Below are positions 35,178-47,689 of a stretch of 64,000 bases of DNA, in pieces; the first letter of the stretch is position 1, and every line of letters starts with the position of its first letter. Location: NCBI GenBank assembly GCA_015501055.1, contig JADNYV010000114.1:51001-115000 (forward strand), written 5' to 3'. Source of the stretch: Mucidula mucida (Eukaryota > Basidiomycota > Agaricomycetes > Agaricales > Physalacriaceae). The translations under genes were made by a program, and so were the position numbers. The notes beneath the pieces were generated by a model. It searched no databases and was not told the origin of the DNA. It saw nothing but the letters and a program-made list of their open reading frames with translations.

Positions 35178-36418
35178 TTAATCATAATACCAACCTCCAT
35201 TGATGGAAATCTGTAGTTGACGTTTACTTTCTGCTGGAGGACGAAAGGGCACTTTCTTACCGTTTGGCCTAGTAAGATGGGTGTGAGTCCGAACAAGCAA
35301 CGGCAGCCGTGAGATACCTACCTGTCACGTAGCGGGATTCTGGGCCCACAATATAGGCCACGAAACTTGCGATATCTTCAGGTCTTCCCAGGAATCCGAC
35401 TGCCGTACGCGATTTGACCTGCACCGGATTGTGAATAGGATATTTGTGTATGTCATCGATACGTACCATTTCGAGCATGCCAGCGGGATCAGTTGGCATT
35501 ACCCCGGCAGCACTAGTTCTCACTGAAGAAATTTGTGTAAACCAGTCGATAGGGTAGGATGATAGAGCGATATCGACTCACTGAGCTCCGTATCAATCAC
35601 ACCTATGAAGACGTCAGCGCGTAAAGCAAAAATACTATTAAACAACATACCAGGCGCGTAAGCATTCACTGTAATGCCATGCTTGCCGAATTCCTGGGCT
35701 ACACAACATTGAGAGAGTGCCAACCAAGTCCGAGAACCTGTGCCGTACCAGCCACTTGCGTGAGACCGCGAATACCGAATTTCGTGGAACTGTAAGCGCC
35801 CATCATAGCCATACCTCACAGCGGGCAGTTTTGTCAACAGCGCCAATAGATCAAGATCATCATAACACAGTACCTTGTTTACCAACGTCAGACGAGGCAC
35901 CAATGATGCGTCCTCCTCGACCTTGCTTGATCATTTGTTTCGCAGCGTATCTGTAGCACAAGAACGTTCCCCGACAGTTCACGGAGAACGTGCGATCCCA
36001 GTCTTCCACGGAGACTAGAGAAATGAGTTCACGTAAAGAAAGTGTATTGGCAATACAATACTGACTGCCAAGAAGACTTCCAGGGAGAAATAGGCCCCCA
36101 TTGGCAACCATCTATACATATCGTTGATTTTTCCGCCTCAGACTGTATTCGTGCACATACCACATCAAGGCTGCCCAAGGTATTGACGGTATTGTCTATC
36201 ATGCCCTGGACCTGTTCCTCCGATGAGATATCAGCGATTACGATGGTAGATTCTCTTCCGATAGACGTGATTTCTTTCTGAAGAACCCGCAGCGAGTCCT
36301 CTTTGCCAGGCAAGTCATTGAGACCCACATCGAATCCGTCTTGAGCCAGTCTGAGTGCAATGGCTTTGCCGATACCCTGTGCGGAGCCTGTAACGAGTGC
36401 GACGCCTTTCTTGCTCAT
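35178..36418 (-). CDS. Short-chain dehydrogenase/reductase SDR2
   Basis: Intact classical SDR. Starts MSKKGVALVTGSAQGIGKAI at 36418 (TGxxxGxG), then VIADISSEEQV, FSVNCRGTFLCYRYAAKQM with the family NxxG-like position, GGRIIGASSDVGKQ, GAYSSTKFGIRGLTQVA with YxxxK, HGITVNAYAPG, and ends GQT/ISINGGWYYD at 35178. All intron boundaries are canonical, including the acceptor at 36112-36113 that is lost in SDR1. It shares an upstream region with the divergent aldo-keto reductase. Probably oxidises a hydroxyl introduced on the terpene skeleton; substrate inferred from context only. Confidence 0.88.
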
Positions 36419-36925
36419 TCTTGGGATGAAGAGAATCGAGATGCAAGATGACGAGAAACGGCTGCGCCTTTGAAGGATGCGGCGCCGAACCCAGAGACAG
36501 CCCACAATCAAATTCTAATGGGGAAGGAGCTATCTGCACCTTCAGATGCAGATGCCAGGACTCGATTTTTTTCCGAACTGGTTTACTTCGAGAGAGACAT
36601 CAGTAGTTTGAATAAGACGACGTTAAAGGGCCAGCCGCGAGATTCGCGGAAAGACCAGACAGATAGAATTGCGGGACGTCCGTGCGCGGAAGACGCAGTT
36701 TGCTTCAGACGAAGATGAAGGTTAAGTGCAAAGTTGTTCTAATGTTAGCGCACAGGTCGGCCCCATTTGGACGGCCTTACTCAGCCCTGTGATTTCCCGG
36801 CGGAAATGGGAAATCCTGACACGTCCTTTGACCTCTGCCGTCAGATTCCCGCATACACAGATACAATACAGATATGAATGTCTCCCAGTTTCCATATTCT
36901 CACCCTCCTTGCAAACGCGTAAACC
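36419..36925. promoter_or_regulatory. Bidirectional promoter between SDR2 and AKR
   Basis: 507 bp between divergent start codons. The block shared by the P450 and TS1/GMC intergenic regions was not recognised here. Confidence 0.45.
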
Positions 36926-38665
36926 ATGGATTCCGTTTCCGAGCACTCGAAGAATATGGTCTATGGTTCGTTTCTCGCTGTATGGCCGTAGTTTTACAGT
37001 AACCGATGATCATTCCGCAGTGACTTTGGGCTCTTCTGGCCTGAGAATCTCTCGAATCGTCTTGGGCTGTATGAGCTATGGCTCTTCTGAATATCAGCCA
37101 TGGATCGTAGGCGAAGATGAGGGACTGCAACAGATCAAAGCCGCGTAAGGCACTTCTTTTGACGCGCCATACTTTGTCTCATACCCTTGCACTGATAGCT
37201 ACGATCTGGGCATCAACACCTTTGACACCGCCAATGTGAGCGCCCGCTATCTACACCATCTTCGGTCTTTATTCAATGCTACTACAGGCGTACTCTAACG
37301 GCCTCTCGGAAATCATCCTAGGCAAGGCTATCAAACAATTCGAGCTCCCTCGTGAGGAGATTGTCATTATGACGAAGGTCTATGTCCCTGTCATGCGTCG
37401 ACCGGGTGATCAGTGGCTCCCCACCATGAACCTCGACCAGATGGGATACGTCAACCAGCATGGGCTGAGTAGGAAGGTAAACAAATGGTTTCTTTAGCTA
37501 GTCGAGGCTTATGTTGTCTATTTTAGCACATCTTCGATTCCGTCAAGCACAGCCTGGAACGTCTCCAGTTGGATTACATCGATGTTCTCCAGTGTACGTA
37601 GGCAATAAAAGCGCTGCAAGAACTGAGTGCTGAAAATGTCCATTAGGTCACCGATTTGATACCGAGACTCCCATCGCGGAAACCGTAAGTCATATTCTCG
37701 TGGGTTATCCCTTTCGTCTCAATTCGCATGGTAGATGCAAGCCTTGCATGATGTCGTCAAAGCTGGCTATGTTCGTTATCTCGGAATGTCCTCCTGCTTC
37801 GCATACCAGTGTCAGTCTCGTCATATTAACCGTCTGCTGATGAATCTAATCGTATGGAAATCCAGTCCATGCTATGCAGAGTACGTTTCTCGATCCGCTA
37901 AGGGACATCGTTTAGCTGAAGAGTTATCTAGACTACGCTATCGCCAACCATTTGACGCCTTTTATCTCCATGCAGAATCACTACTCGTTGATTTACCGTG
38001 AAGAGGAGCGCGAGATGTTCCCGACTCTCAAAGTGAGCTTCAGATTTGCTGTTGCATCGAATCTAAACCGCTCTAGATGTTTGGAGTTGGCTCGGTTCCG
38101 TGGTCGCCACTCGCGCGCGGCCTCTTGGCTCGCTCTCTGAAGAAACAGAAAGAAAGTAGGCGCGGCGAAATTGACAAGTACGCGTTACATTTTTCTGCTT
38201 GAGAATTAGCGTTTAACAACTTTTTTCTCTCAGCTGGATGGCGATGTACGACCTTCAAGGCGAATGGTTTGAGACCGTTGTTAATCGGTTAGCATCTTGC
38301 GGTGTTTAGGTTCCACGACTCAACAAGCTGTAGTGTCGAGGAATTGTCCATCAAGAAGGATGTCAGCATGGCGCAGATCGCCCTTGCCTGGATCATGCAC
38401 AAAGATTGTAAGTCGTCTTACCACGCATTCGGGAATCATCTGTCATGACTTTTCCGCTTTTCTTACTTAGGCGTCGCCGCTCCCGTCGTTGGGACGACGT
38501 CTCTCAAGAATCTTCAAGACATGGTTGGTATGTGTTTGGTGACGTGCATTGTTGCTTCACAGGCTCAAACAACACGCAGGTGCTGTTCACGTCAAGATGA
38601 CTCCGGAAGAGGTGTCTTACTTGGAAGAACATTACAAGGCGCAACCCATCATTGGTCATAGCTAG
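36926..38665 (+). CDS. Aldo-keto reductase
   Basis: NADPH-dependent carbonyl reductase fold. The start MDSVSEHSKNMVY is followed after an intron by VTLGSSGLRISRIVLGCMSY. The catalytic tetrad is visible: Asp and Tyr in FDTANAYSNG, Lys in IVIMTKVYVP, His in LQCHRFD (across an intron). Later blocks are GYVRYLGMSSCFAYQ, FISMQNHYSLIYREEEREM, SVPWSPLARGLLAR, VSMAQIALAWIMHKD and APVVGTTSLKNL, ending at TAG 38663-38665. About twelve short introns all keep frame. It resembles aryl-alcohol dehydrogenase/versiconal-reductase-like AKRs found in fungal natural-product clusters. Confidence 0.88.
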
Positions 38666-39513
38666 TTGTACTTAGACTAAATGTGCGTACTGGGAAAATA
38701 AAGTTTCACAAAGAAACCGCATTATAACTACCCTTGGTTGATATGTGGTGAGAGTGTCGAGTTGATATGATTCTTATGTCGACCATGGCCTCCAGTGCAC
38801 GTAGGCTCCTCTTCTCTTACAGTACTGTACTAGCCATTTTCCGCCTTCTTTTCATTTGTCAGTGTTGTTCTTATAGTTATACAACTCGTCACTGCCTTCA
38901 TTGGCGGCCGGTGTGGCAGACTACGGCGTCGGATCAGAGGAGGAGCACGAAGATTCCTCACTTGTTCAGGCCTTTTCCGAGCCCCAGACCACCATGATTA
39001 TGCTACGATGCACCGCGTCTCTTCCCTCGCGTTGATCAAAGTTCTGTGAGCATCCGCTCTCCTGTTAAAACATCCGCGGTAGAACACTTCCCAGAGGGCG
39101 CGCCAATGATGACGGCAATAACAGTGACATTCCTGCGTTCACAAGGCGCAGCGACAATGAAGCACTACAAAGAGGACGATGATACAAGCATCCTAACCCG
39201 TGTCTGGCCCACGCTACACACTGTGAATGCCTGATACGTCAAAGGGACGAGGGCGAGGACATCCCGAACACAAGCGCCGTGCCGCCAACCTCGACAAGTA
39301 GAGACCAGGAGTCTCCGAGACTGTATCTTTCATCGCTCTTCCGACCTTCTTGTGCCTATGTCGGCTCATCCTTCGAGGACAGCCATGGAGCTACGATACT
39401 GTCGAGTCATTCCTTAATGGCCGGTTGCCTTCGATTTCCTAATGAATACAATCTATCATTGACACCCGAGTGATTCTACAATTCCGACTTGACTACAAAC
39501 GGAACTCAATCGT
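38666..39513. other. Intergenic, no gene recognised
   Basis: About 850 bp between the AKR stop and the end of TS1. Short open frames are present without motifs or splice support. Confidence 0.4.
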
Positions 39514-40780
39514 CTATTCTACAAGATTAACTGTCTCGGCAAAGGGAAGCTTGAGAGCAACACAACGCGTGTTTCGTATTTCGCTATTGCAGGCTCCAAA
39601 GTACCTCTCAGTTGTAAAACTCCATCTTCATATTGCAATGAGTTCGTGGCACACGATAAGGAGTCAAATGAAGACATACATGACATTACCGCGGACCCAG
39701 TCTCCGAAGGCGTCGAGGACACGTACGGCGTCATCGTACTTCTTGTCGGGGCGACTGGCGAACGTGTGTCTTGCCTCTTGCCATTGGCCAATGAGCGATT
39801 CGCAATACCCACCAAGGAAATCAACGGCGGCCTGAAGGCCTATGCCCTTGGACTTCATGATCACCGTTATAACGTTGGCGGCGCCATGACCCTTGGACTG
39901 CTCCATGTTATAGGAGTACAGATCCTACGTATCCATGTTAGAAGACATCCACAAGGCATAGATGCCAGAAAATATCCCTACATTGGCCCAATAAATGAGG
40001 TCCATCGCGGCGTTGTACCCGCTAACGAAAACAGGATCTTCGTGAATGTCCTGGGGAAGGTTGATGTCGAGACAATACTCGACGAGGTCAAAGCACGTTC
40101 TGACGGCACTGGTCTCACGGCGGAGTGTGATGTAACCTCGGACGTCTAGGATTTCATCGCGCTCGCGGAGCTCTGCCTCTTTACCCACAAGTTTGACGTA
40201 TGAACAGAAATGTTCGATGAACCGGTGGGCGGTATCTGGCCCGGCACGATCAATGTGGCGCTTTTTGAAGCTGAAAGAAAAGGTAGTAAGCCCACATAAA
40301 CGACAGAGACTCTGAATAATCTTACTCCTTCATCATGAGGCAAAGCCAAGAACCGTCGTTGAAGCTAGGATCGTGTAAAGCTTGCTGAACGACGAAAGCT
40401 GACTTGTGCGCATCTTCACCACTCTCGGTGTCCGTAAACTCGTCGTAGAGCCACAGAATGTTATGCTAGAAGAGGTGTCACTGTCCACAATATACACAAT
40501 GAATGCACGGGAGACATACCAAGTCCATAGTGGCGCGTAAGCCGTCCTTTTCGGCGTACGGGTAGCAGAACGTATTGATGAGCTCAAAATTGCAGTTGTT
40601 CATGAAGGCGCGCATTTTTGGACCATAGACAGTCTCGTTGAAGCGGTTGATCCACGCGCGGGATTCCGAACGAGCCTCCTCGTGATGTACATTGAGACCA
40701 TGGTCCGGGAAAACACCAAGAGCTGTTTCCAAGTCGGGCATCAAGAAGGTAGTCGACGAGTAGATTTCTTGAGCGATCAT
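39514..40780 (-). CDS. Sesquiterpene synthase TS1 (class I terpene cyclase)
   Basis: Cyclises a prenyl diphosphate, most likely farnesyl diphosphate. Exons read cleanly from MIAQEIYSSTTFLMPDLE to the stop at 39514. The aspartate-rich metal motif is WLYDEFTDTESG (D-E-x-x-D) in the second exon. The NSE triad is NDLYSYNME in canonical N-D-x-x-S-x-x-x-E spacing, and the late RY motif is WSFTTERYFG. DLVEYCLDINLP and AAVDFLGGYCESLIGQW are typical of the fungal family. All key residues are present, so it is predicted active. It starts head-to-head with the GMC gene. The cyclisation product cannot be predicted from sequence. Confidence 0.92.
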
Positions 40781-41590
40781 GCTTGCCAGACGACTTAAAG
40801 AAGACTGGAAGCTTGGGTTAACTTATATATCTAGTGGATCCCACAATAATGCCAATGTACCCTGCATAAGAGTAAGTATGAATTTGTCGGCCGGCCGAAG
40901 TGAAGATTTTCACGGTTACCGCCGAAAGGACTTGAAACGAGCGGAGGTGCCTTTACTGTTCAACACACGAGTTGACCATCCTGAATGGGTCCAACCAGAT
41001 TGCATCGGGTCTCAGTCCGGAAGGCAATATGTCGAGGAGTTCAAGAAGCTGGTGCATCATGCCCGCATGACAGTGCATGGAATTGAGGTATCGTATTCGG
41101 AAACTCCGATGTGCAGTGGATCCTTGCACACGGATGCAACACCAAGCAGCTTATCTGTCATTGAGTTAGAACGTAAGTACAGGGTGTCGGTAAGCGCTGA
41201 AAGATCCTGAAGTTGATATAGATGCTTACCGGGAGTGGTGGCGGCCAGCAAAAATTGAGCGGCCCGCGATCACCTCCGGGTTCATGGAACTCTACTCTCA
41301 CCGTCAACATGCCCTAGCAGATACCCTGTTGACGAGACTCCATCAAGCCTGCCGCTCTCCGCCAGAAAGTGCTCACCTTAGTATGTTTCAACTCAACAAC
41401 TTCTATCATCAGTTCACGAACTAGTTCAAGTTTGTGAGCTTTCCCAAAGCTTTCGTCCCGCAGATGTTTCCGCCTCCGATCGAAACGCTTTGTTCGACAG
41501 TGGGTATCGAAGGGATCTGTTGCGCTGCGCCGTGTTCTTGTAGACGCTATATAAACCGCTGCCCACCGGAAGAGATTCTCTATTGCAGCA
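40781..41590. promoter_or_regulatory. Bidirectional promoter between TS1 and GMC gene
   Basis: 810 bp between divergent start codons, containing copy 2 of the block found between the P450 genes. Longer open frames here (for example 40779-41210 plus) carry no recognisable domain. Confidence 0.5.
40967..41217 (+). repeat. Cluster promoter block, copy 2
   Basis: Homologous in the same order to 32080-32290 with small indels; best match at 41144-41217 (gcagcttat.tgtcattga to gctgaaagatc). It lies about 375-625 bp upstream of the GMC start, comparable to the position of copy 1 before P450-B. Confidence 0.7.
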
Positions 41591-43911
41591 ATGAAAGCAC
41601 ATTTTCTGTTCACGGTCGTCCTCGCTAAACTTGTGGGTGCCGTCATCTATCAAGATGCGTCCTTTTTGCCTTCCATAACGTTCGATTATGTCGTTATTGG
41701 AGGTACGTATGCTTGCTATCGTGTCTGGCTTCTCCCGATGATGAGATTACTGTTCTAGGGGGAACCGCAGGAAGCGTCATTGCGAATCGACTCAGCGAAG
41801 ACTTGGCTTCCCAGGTGCTCTTATTGGAAGCTGGCCCATCGTATGCTCTCTCGTTGTTGCTTACGATTGCCTTCTCACGTCACAAAGGCACGAAGGGGTT
41901 ACGCAGACTCTTGTTCCATTCAATTTTGGCTCTTTCGGAAGCCCTTACGACTGGAACTACACTCTTGTCCCGTATGTAAATCTGAAGTTTGGTTTGTGAT
42001 CTTCTTCTCTGATCGTGGAATCTTTTGCAGTCAAGCCGGGTTGAATAATAGGTCGAACCCGTACACGCGTGGTTACATCCTTGGAGGTTCAAGTGCTGTT
42101 AGTAAGTCACTCGCTATGGTCGTCCTTGTCAACCATGTCATTCTTGTGCCTTGTAAGATGGCATGTTCTACACCAGAGGATCAGCGGGCTACTACGACAG
42201 ACTGGCTAATGTCACCGAGGACGATGGCTGGTCTTGGGAAAAGCTCATACCGTATTTCTTCAAGGTGTGATGCGTCTTCTGACATCCTGATCAGTATTGT
42301 CACTGATGTTCCGGCGCCTGTGCCAGAATGAGAAATTCACTCCTCCGGCAGACGGGCACAACACGGGAGAATACAATCCTGCGTTCCACAGTGAAGATGG
42401 CGTCAATGGCGTCAGCCTTCCCGGCTATCCCCTGCCTAGTGCACAATTGGTCTTAGATTCACTAAACGAAGAATTTCCTTATACTGAAGACTACAACGGC
42501 GGTAGCCCAATTGGATTCGGTAAGTTTAACGGCTCCTCAAGTTGTAATTCTATCTGAGTATCACATACAGGCTGGATTCAATCGACGATTTTAGGTGGAG
42601 AACGCAGCAGTGCAGCCACGTCGTATCTAAGCAAGCAATACATCAGCAGACCTAACCTGCATGTCTTGGTAAACGCTCACGTTCACCGCGTCCTCGCGTC
42701 CTCAACCGGAAAAGAAATAACTTCGGTTGAGTATCAAATGCGCGCAGACAACGGTAGGCCGTGGCGTATGCTCTATGTTTTGGAAAGCGCTGAGTTGTGT
42801 CCTAGATGAACTACACCGTGTTACGCCATCGCGAGATATCATCCTATCCGCTGGAGTCATAAATACTCCTCAGATTTTACTGAACTCTGGGATAGGGGAC
42901 GCAACATACTTAAAGTCCTTACAGATACCCGTTGTCCACAACCTCCCTAGTGTCGGACAAAACCTGTCTGACCACCTTGGAACCACACTTCAATGGACTG
43001 TCAACTCTACCAACACAACCGATACCATCGTAAACAATGCCACCTTATTCGCCGAGGCGCAAGCGGAATGGGAGTCTAATCGGACTGGTCTGTTAGTCAC
43101 AAATGGCTACTCTACTCAAGCCGGGTGGTTCCGAATGAACGAGTCGGATCCTTCTGTGAGGGCGGCGCTGGAACAGTTTGGTGATCCTGCTCCCGACCCG
43201 GCATCTCCCCATATCGAATACACACCCCTTGTAAGTCCCATGATGCATGTATCTATACACTGCGATGAGTGCTTACCCCCCTTCAGAGTGGGTTTCTTGG
43301 CCAGAGACGTCCCGGCAATTATTTCGGTATGATTGTTACAGTCATGACACCGACATCGCGTGAGTAAATTCTGGCAACTCGCTTACGGTCTTGTTTTGAT
43401 GTCATACACCCAGGCGGGTCTATTACTTTGAACGCCACAGACACGCTTGGTATGCCATTGATCGACCCGAACATCCTCACGACAGACATGGACGTGTTCC
43501 AACTCAAGGAAGCCATCAAAATGAGCTTCAAGTACCTTTCCTCGCCAACCTGGACTTCGTATATTGGAGACCCGTTGATTCATTAGCCGACCTTGTCAAC
43601 TCTGAATTTGACGACAACGCGTTCAACGACTTCCTCCGCGGGACTGCATTCAGTGCGTTCCACATGGTAGGCAGCTGTGCTATGTCCGCTGAGGGTCATA
43701 GTTGGGGTGTCGTTAATCCCGATTTGCGCGTCAAAGGCCTTAAGGGTTTGAGGATAGTTGACGCAAGTGTCTTGGTGAGTCGGTTCTGTATCTACCCCGC
43801 ATTCAAGCTCAACGTTAATCGATATTCCGAAAGCCGTTCTTGCCCGCTGCACATACACAAGCTGCAGTTTACGCTATAGCTGAACGCGCTGCTGATATAA
43901 TTAAAACTTAA
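41591..43911 (+). CDS. GMC oxidoreductase (aryl-alcohol oxidase-like flavoenzyme), one frame break
   Basis: FAD-dependent alcohol oxidase or dehydrogenase. The N-terminus is signal-peptide-like (MKAHFLFTVVLAKLVGA). The FAD motif YVVIGGGTAGSVIANRL spans the first intron. The GMC signature 1 region is GYILGGSSAVNGMFYTRG, signature 2 is AGVINTPQILLNSGIG, and the active-site His region is AFHMVGSCAM. The C-terminus is RIVDASVLPFLPAAHTQAAV, stop 43909-43911. Roughly ten short introns. One base appears missing at about 43575 (YIGDP to DSLADLV), otherwise clean. Its signal peptide fits the secreted aryl-alcohol oxidase branch, which is unusual for a cluster enzyme acting on intracellular terpenes. 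A decayed 3' fragment of a paralogue is at 47.7 kb. Confidence 0.85.
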
Positions 43912-44132
43912 ATTACTATCATTCTAGAGTCGTCGATCACATCACCGTTGAAATGATATTCTTTCCATACATCGTAGAACATGCTTCAGTAGACCAAGAG
44001 AGTAAGTCGCAGATTTGGAAAGTACTGTAGAGGCTTTAAATCGATAGAATTGTGCTAATAATCACTGGCCACCTCTACCCGGACGGCGACGTACAATTCA
44101 AATTCACGACCACACAATTAATATTTTCAACG

Positions 44133-45367
44133 TTATTCCTTGAGATAAACGTTCGCGGTGAATGGCACCTTGAGCGCCACACGGTGAGTATTTCGTATGT
44201 CGGTGTTGCGAGCTCCAAAATACCTTTCGGTCACAAAGTTCCATCTAAAGTCCCAGTCAGTTTCCAGCACGAGGTGATCTCATTTCCCTTACACAACATT
44301 GCCGCGAATCCAATCCCCGAACGCGTCGAGGACGCGAACAGCGTCGCTGTACTTTTTGCCTGGGCGTCCAGATAGTGTGTCCCTTGCCGTCTGCCACTCG
44401 CCAATGAGCGCTTCGCAGTATCCGCCAAGGAAGTCGACAGCGGCTTGAAGTCCTAAGGCCTTGGTCTTCATAATCACCTTAATGATATTAACGCCGTCAC
44501 GGCCTTTAGCCTGCTCCAGATTGTACGAATTTAAATACTGAAAATCCTACGTTAGAAACTTGTACAAGTACCGACTGGAAAGAGCCATACGTTAGACCAA
44601 GTGATCTGGTCCATCGCAGCATTATATCCGCTCACGAATACCGGGTCTTCATAGATTTCTTGGGGAAGGTTGATGTCTAAGCAATACTCGACCAGGTCAA
44701 AGCAAGACTTGACGCCTCCGATTTCACGCCGGAGTGCAATGTAGCCTCGGATGTCCAGGATTTCGTCGCGCTCGCGGAGTTCTGCCTCTTTACCCACGGT
44801 TCGAGCATAGGAACACAAATGTTCGAGAAAGCGGCGTGCGGTATCCGGCCCGGCACGAGCAAGATGCAGCTGCTTGAAGCTGGAAAGATAGTTGAGTGCT
44901 CGCCACCGGTGAGAACATTGCACGTTCTTACTCTTTAATGATGAGGCAAAGCCAGGACCCGTCGTCAAAGTCAGGATCACGAAGAGCCTGCTCAACAACA
45001 GATGCGGACTTACGCGCGTCTTGTCCACTCTCAGTGTCCGTGAACTCGTCGTAGAGCCAAAGCATGTTGGTCTGGGAGTGTCAGGATGGTGCACTACGGC
45101 TTGTGAGAATAAGACAGACCAAGTCCATAGTTGCCCGTAAGCCGTCCTTTTCGGCGTAAGGATAACAGTACGAATTGATCAGCTCGAAATTGTCCATGAA
45201 CGCGCGCATTTTGGGACCGTCCTGTTGAATCGGCTAATCCATGCGCGAGATTTAAGACGAGCTTCCTCGTAATGCACGTTGAGGCCATTGTCGGGGAAAA
45301 CAGAAAGATCTGCTTCCAAGTCGGGCAGCAAAAAGGTGGTCGATGAGTAGGCTGATTGGGCAACCAT
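44133..45367 (-). CDS. Sesquiterpene synthase TS2, paralogue of TS1
   Basis: Same exon layout as TS1. Metal motif WLYDEFTDTESGQD is intact. RY motif region is WNFVTERYFG. The stop is at 44133. One base appears missing at about 45218-45224 (FNR to DGPKMRAF). The NSE region depends on which acceptor is used. The gtag acceptor gives N-D plus a three-residue insert before LNSYNLE. The stronger ttttcag acceptor (exon from 44537) gives NYLNSYNLE, with N, S and E correctly spaced but Asp replaced by Tyr. TS2 may therefore have altered or reduced activity. Convergent with the GMC gene, 222 bp apart. Confidence 0.85.
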
Positions 45368-46890
45368 GACTGTCGGTAGTTGGGTTCATTTCGGAAACCT
45401 CAACGAAGTTACATACTGAAGAATGTGAGGGTTAGAAGCACACCCCGAGATGAATGTAGATGAAACATTTGCAAGCCTACCGGTGTATAAGGGAAGACAA
45501 GACCAAACGCCGTGCGCCTTAACGGTTCCGACTGTATGACCCATGTCCTGTTTTTGCTTTTGTCAGGGATATCCATATCAGTGAGCGTTTGTAATGATGT
45601 GGCAACTATGATATGTCGGAACGTCCTATGGCCTGCAGCGCGGCCGGAAATCATCAAATTGTCAAGTGCCGCGAAAGTCTGCATGATAACCGCCGGAGAC
45701 GATTAAATATGACCGGGCGCTCGTTCATCTACTACAGAGCCCAGCCATTGCATGTCGAAACGTCGCTGGGTCTCATTTCGAGCTGAAATTGGGTAAGTAC
45801 ATGGTGACCGGTGAAAGTTCGAATGTCGAAAGCGACTGAGAGCAGATTGAAACTCCGCTCATGGCTATCGCCGAGAGATTCTTTCAGGCCTATCGTTGGT
45901 CTACCTGTCGGCGGTCCCAATGAAGCGAACTCTTCTAGACTAACCTAACCCAGCAATTTTCAACATAGAGCCTCTAGCTCAGACATCCCTCGCACGGCCG
46001 ACACTGAGGCTGAGAATCTGGGAAGATGTTAAAGCATCACTGAAACGAAGGCTCAGGCCAGGAAGGCATCTATCGGCGCTGCCTCGATATTGTGAGCACA
46101 TTTCGACGCCCCCCGTATGTGGCCGTGCCTCAATGGTAGTCTGCGAATCACTGCTTTACATGGCGCAAGTTCAAAAAAGGCTTCCAATCATGGAGTAGCT
46201 CGACAGCATTCGAAGCGTGCATCTGCATAACGAGAACAGATACGCTGCATAAGATTTGGGGCCCCTACCTAGAGGCGATGGGAATGCACTACAACAATAG
46301 CCGCGAAGAGAGACATTTGGTTACGACTTGGGTTAGAAGCCTTGAATGTTAGGGGGCTCTAAAAGATACTGGGTACGGGACATCCTCAGTAAGTACTTAG
46401 CAGGACACGAAACTTGGAGCGACTCCGTGGACACCGTAGACCAGACCATACAATTAGTGCGCGATACGATACAGTCCTGTCAATTTGATCGCTCCGCTTC
46501 CTACTGGTTCGTCTAAGAAAATGGCAGGGACTTGGCCAAACTTGTCACGACAAATAAGTATTCTGGAGCGCGCAGGGTTGTGTTGTGCCCAAAGTTCAAG
46601 TATCCTCGAAACTGTCATGCTTACAGAGCAAAGGGATCACGAGTATGCGTACTGGGCTTCCGTTTGGCTTAATGATAAGTGTTGAATTCAATCATTACCC
46701 TTCGTCAAGTGGCAAAGCCCTGGGATTTCCGAATGGCAGTATCAATCATGCCTGAAGAAGCCCTTAAAATCACCTTTGGATGAGAAGGAATGCCCCGAAG
46801 AGGTGTCTTTTCCACAACGCACCTAAATTCCGGCAGAACCATGGTCTGTGTTTAGGTTTGAAGACACACACTCCCAAGTTCTCACATTAC
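45368..46890. other. Decayed intergenic DNA beside TS2
   Basis: No gene supported. 45395-45490 resembles 47390-47460 (for example gaaacatttgcaagcctac versus gaaacatttgcatgcttac), the region just upstream of the TS3 relic, consistent with a duplicated module. A GMC partner for TS2 is not detected here. Confidence 0.5.
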
Positions 46891-46894
46891 AAGG

Positions 46895-47400
46895 CCAGAT
46901 ACAATCCCACTGCCAGGGGCATAGAGTCTGAAGGCGGCGGGGGCGCGAACGGCGTCCCTGTACTTTTCCGGCCAAAGCGCATCTACAGTATCCGACAAGA
47001 AGTCGACAGCAGCCTGAGGCCCTGGGCCTTCGAGAAACTTTGAACGCTCTTAATCTTGTACCAGAAACTCAAGTCAAGACGCGCCATCAAACTAAAAATG
47101 CGAGGAGCCGCCTTAAATACAGAAGTGGACTTACTTGCGTCTGCCCACTCTCCGTGTTGATGAATCTCAGACCGTCCTTCCTGGCGATGGATGATAGAAC
47201 GTATTGGGCAGCAGGAAGTTGCAAATCTCCATGATCGCGTATTCTTGGGCCATATAAATCGTCCTGTGAAATGGGGTGATCCATGTTCGAAATTCCGTGC
47301 AAGCCTCTCCGTGATGTACAAGAGTGAGAAGGCAGGCATTAAGAGAGAATAGTTGACGAGTAGGTTTTCTGATGACTTCCGATAGTCCACTTCGGAGATT
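46895..47400 (-). pseudogene. Terpene synthase relic TS3
   Basis: The minus strand preserves scattered pieces in TS order. An N-terminal part contains EACTEFRTWITPFHRTIY, matching EARSESRAWINRFNETVY of TS1. Next come MEICNFLLPNTFYHP, matching NNCNFELINTFCYP, then ARKDGLR, and after a large deletion the C-terminal QAAVDFL-like and KYRDAVR-like pieces near 46940-47010. The DExxD motif, the middle exons and the NSE motif are missing. It is a non-functional remnant of a third copy of the synthase. Confidence 0.75.
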
Positions 47401-47689
47401 GAAGTGACTGCACATTCTTAAATTATAGTCAGTTAGAAGAAACATTTGCATGCTTACTAGTTTACGCCATGGACGTCGTGATGAGTTCTTCTCGCACTGG
47501 ATATCTCGAGTGTATTGTGCACGCGTCGAAACGCGTCCGACATGTTCAAGCGCTTCAAGGCTTCGCATGGTGGCAATGAAACCAATAACACGATAAGTGA
47601 CATCCGGGATGCCGACTGCACAAGACAACTCGAGAAGGTGCGATATAGGCATGAATGGGAGATCGAAAGGGCACTAGCACCGGCTCGCA

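Noticed and set aside
39646..41210. Plus-strand frames near TS1 and upstream of GMC
   Set aside because: The first is antisense of TS1. The frame at 40779-41210 falls in the shared promoter and overlaps the duplicated block, with no domain.
46080..46690. Possible coding fragment (IWGPYLEAMGMHYNN)
   Set aside because: Only a short open run, broken by stops, not matched to terpene synthase, GMC or a transposon protein that I could recognise.
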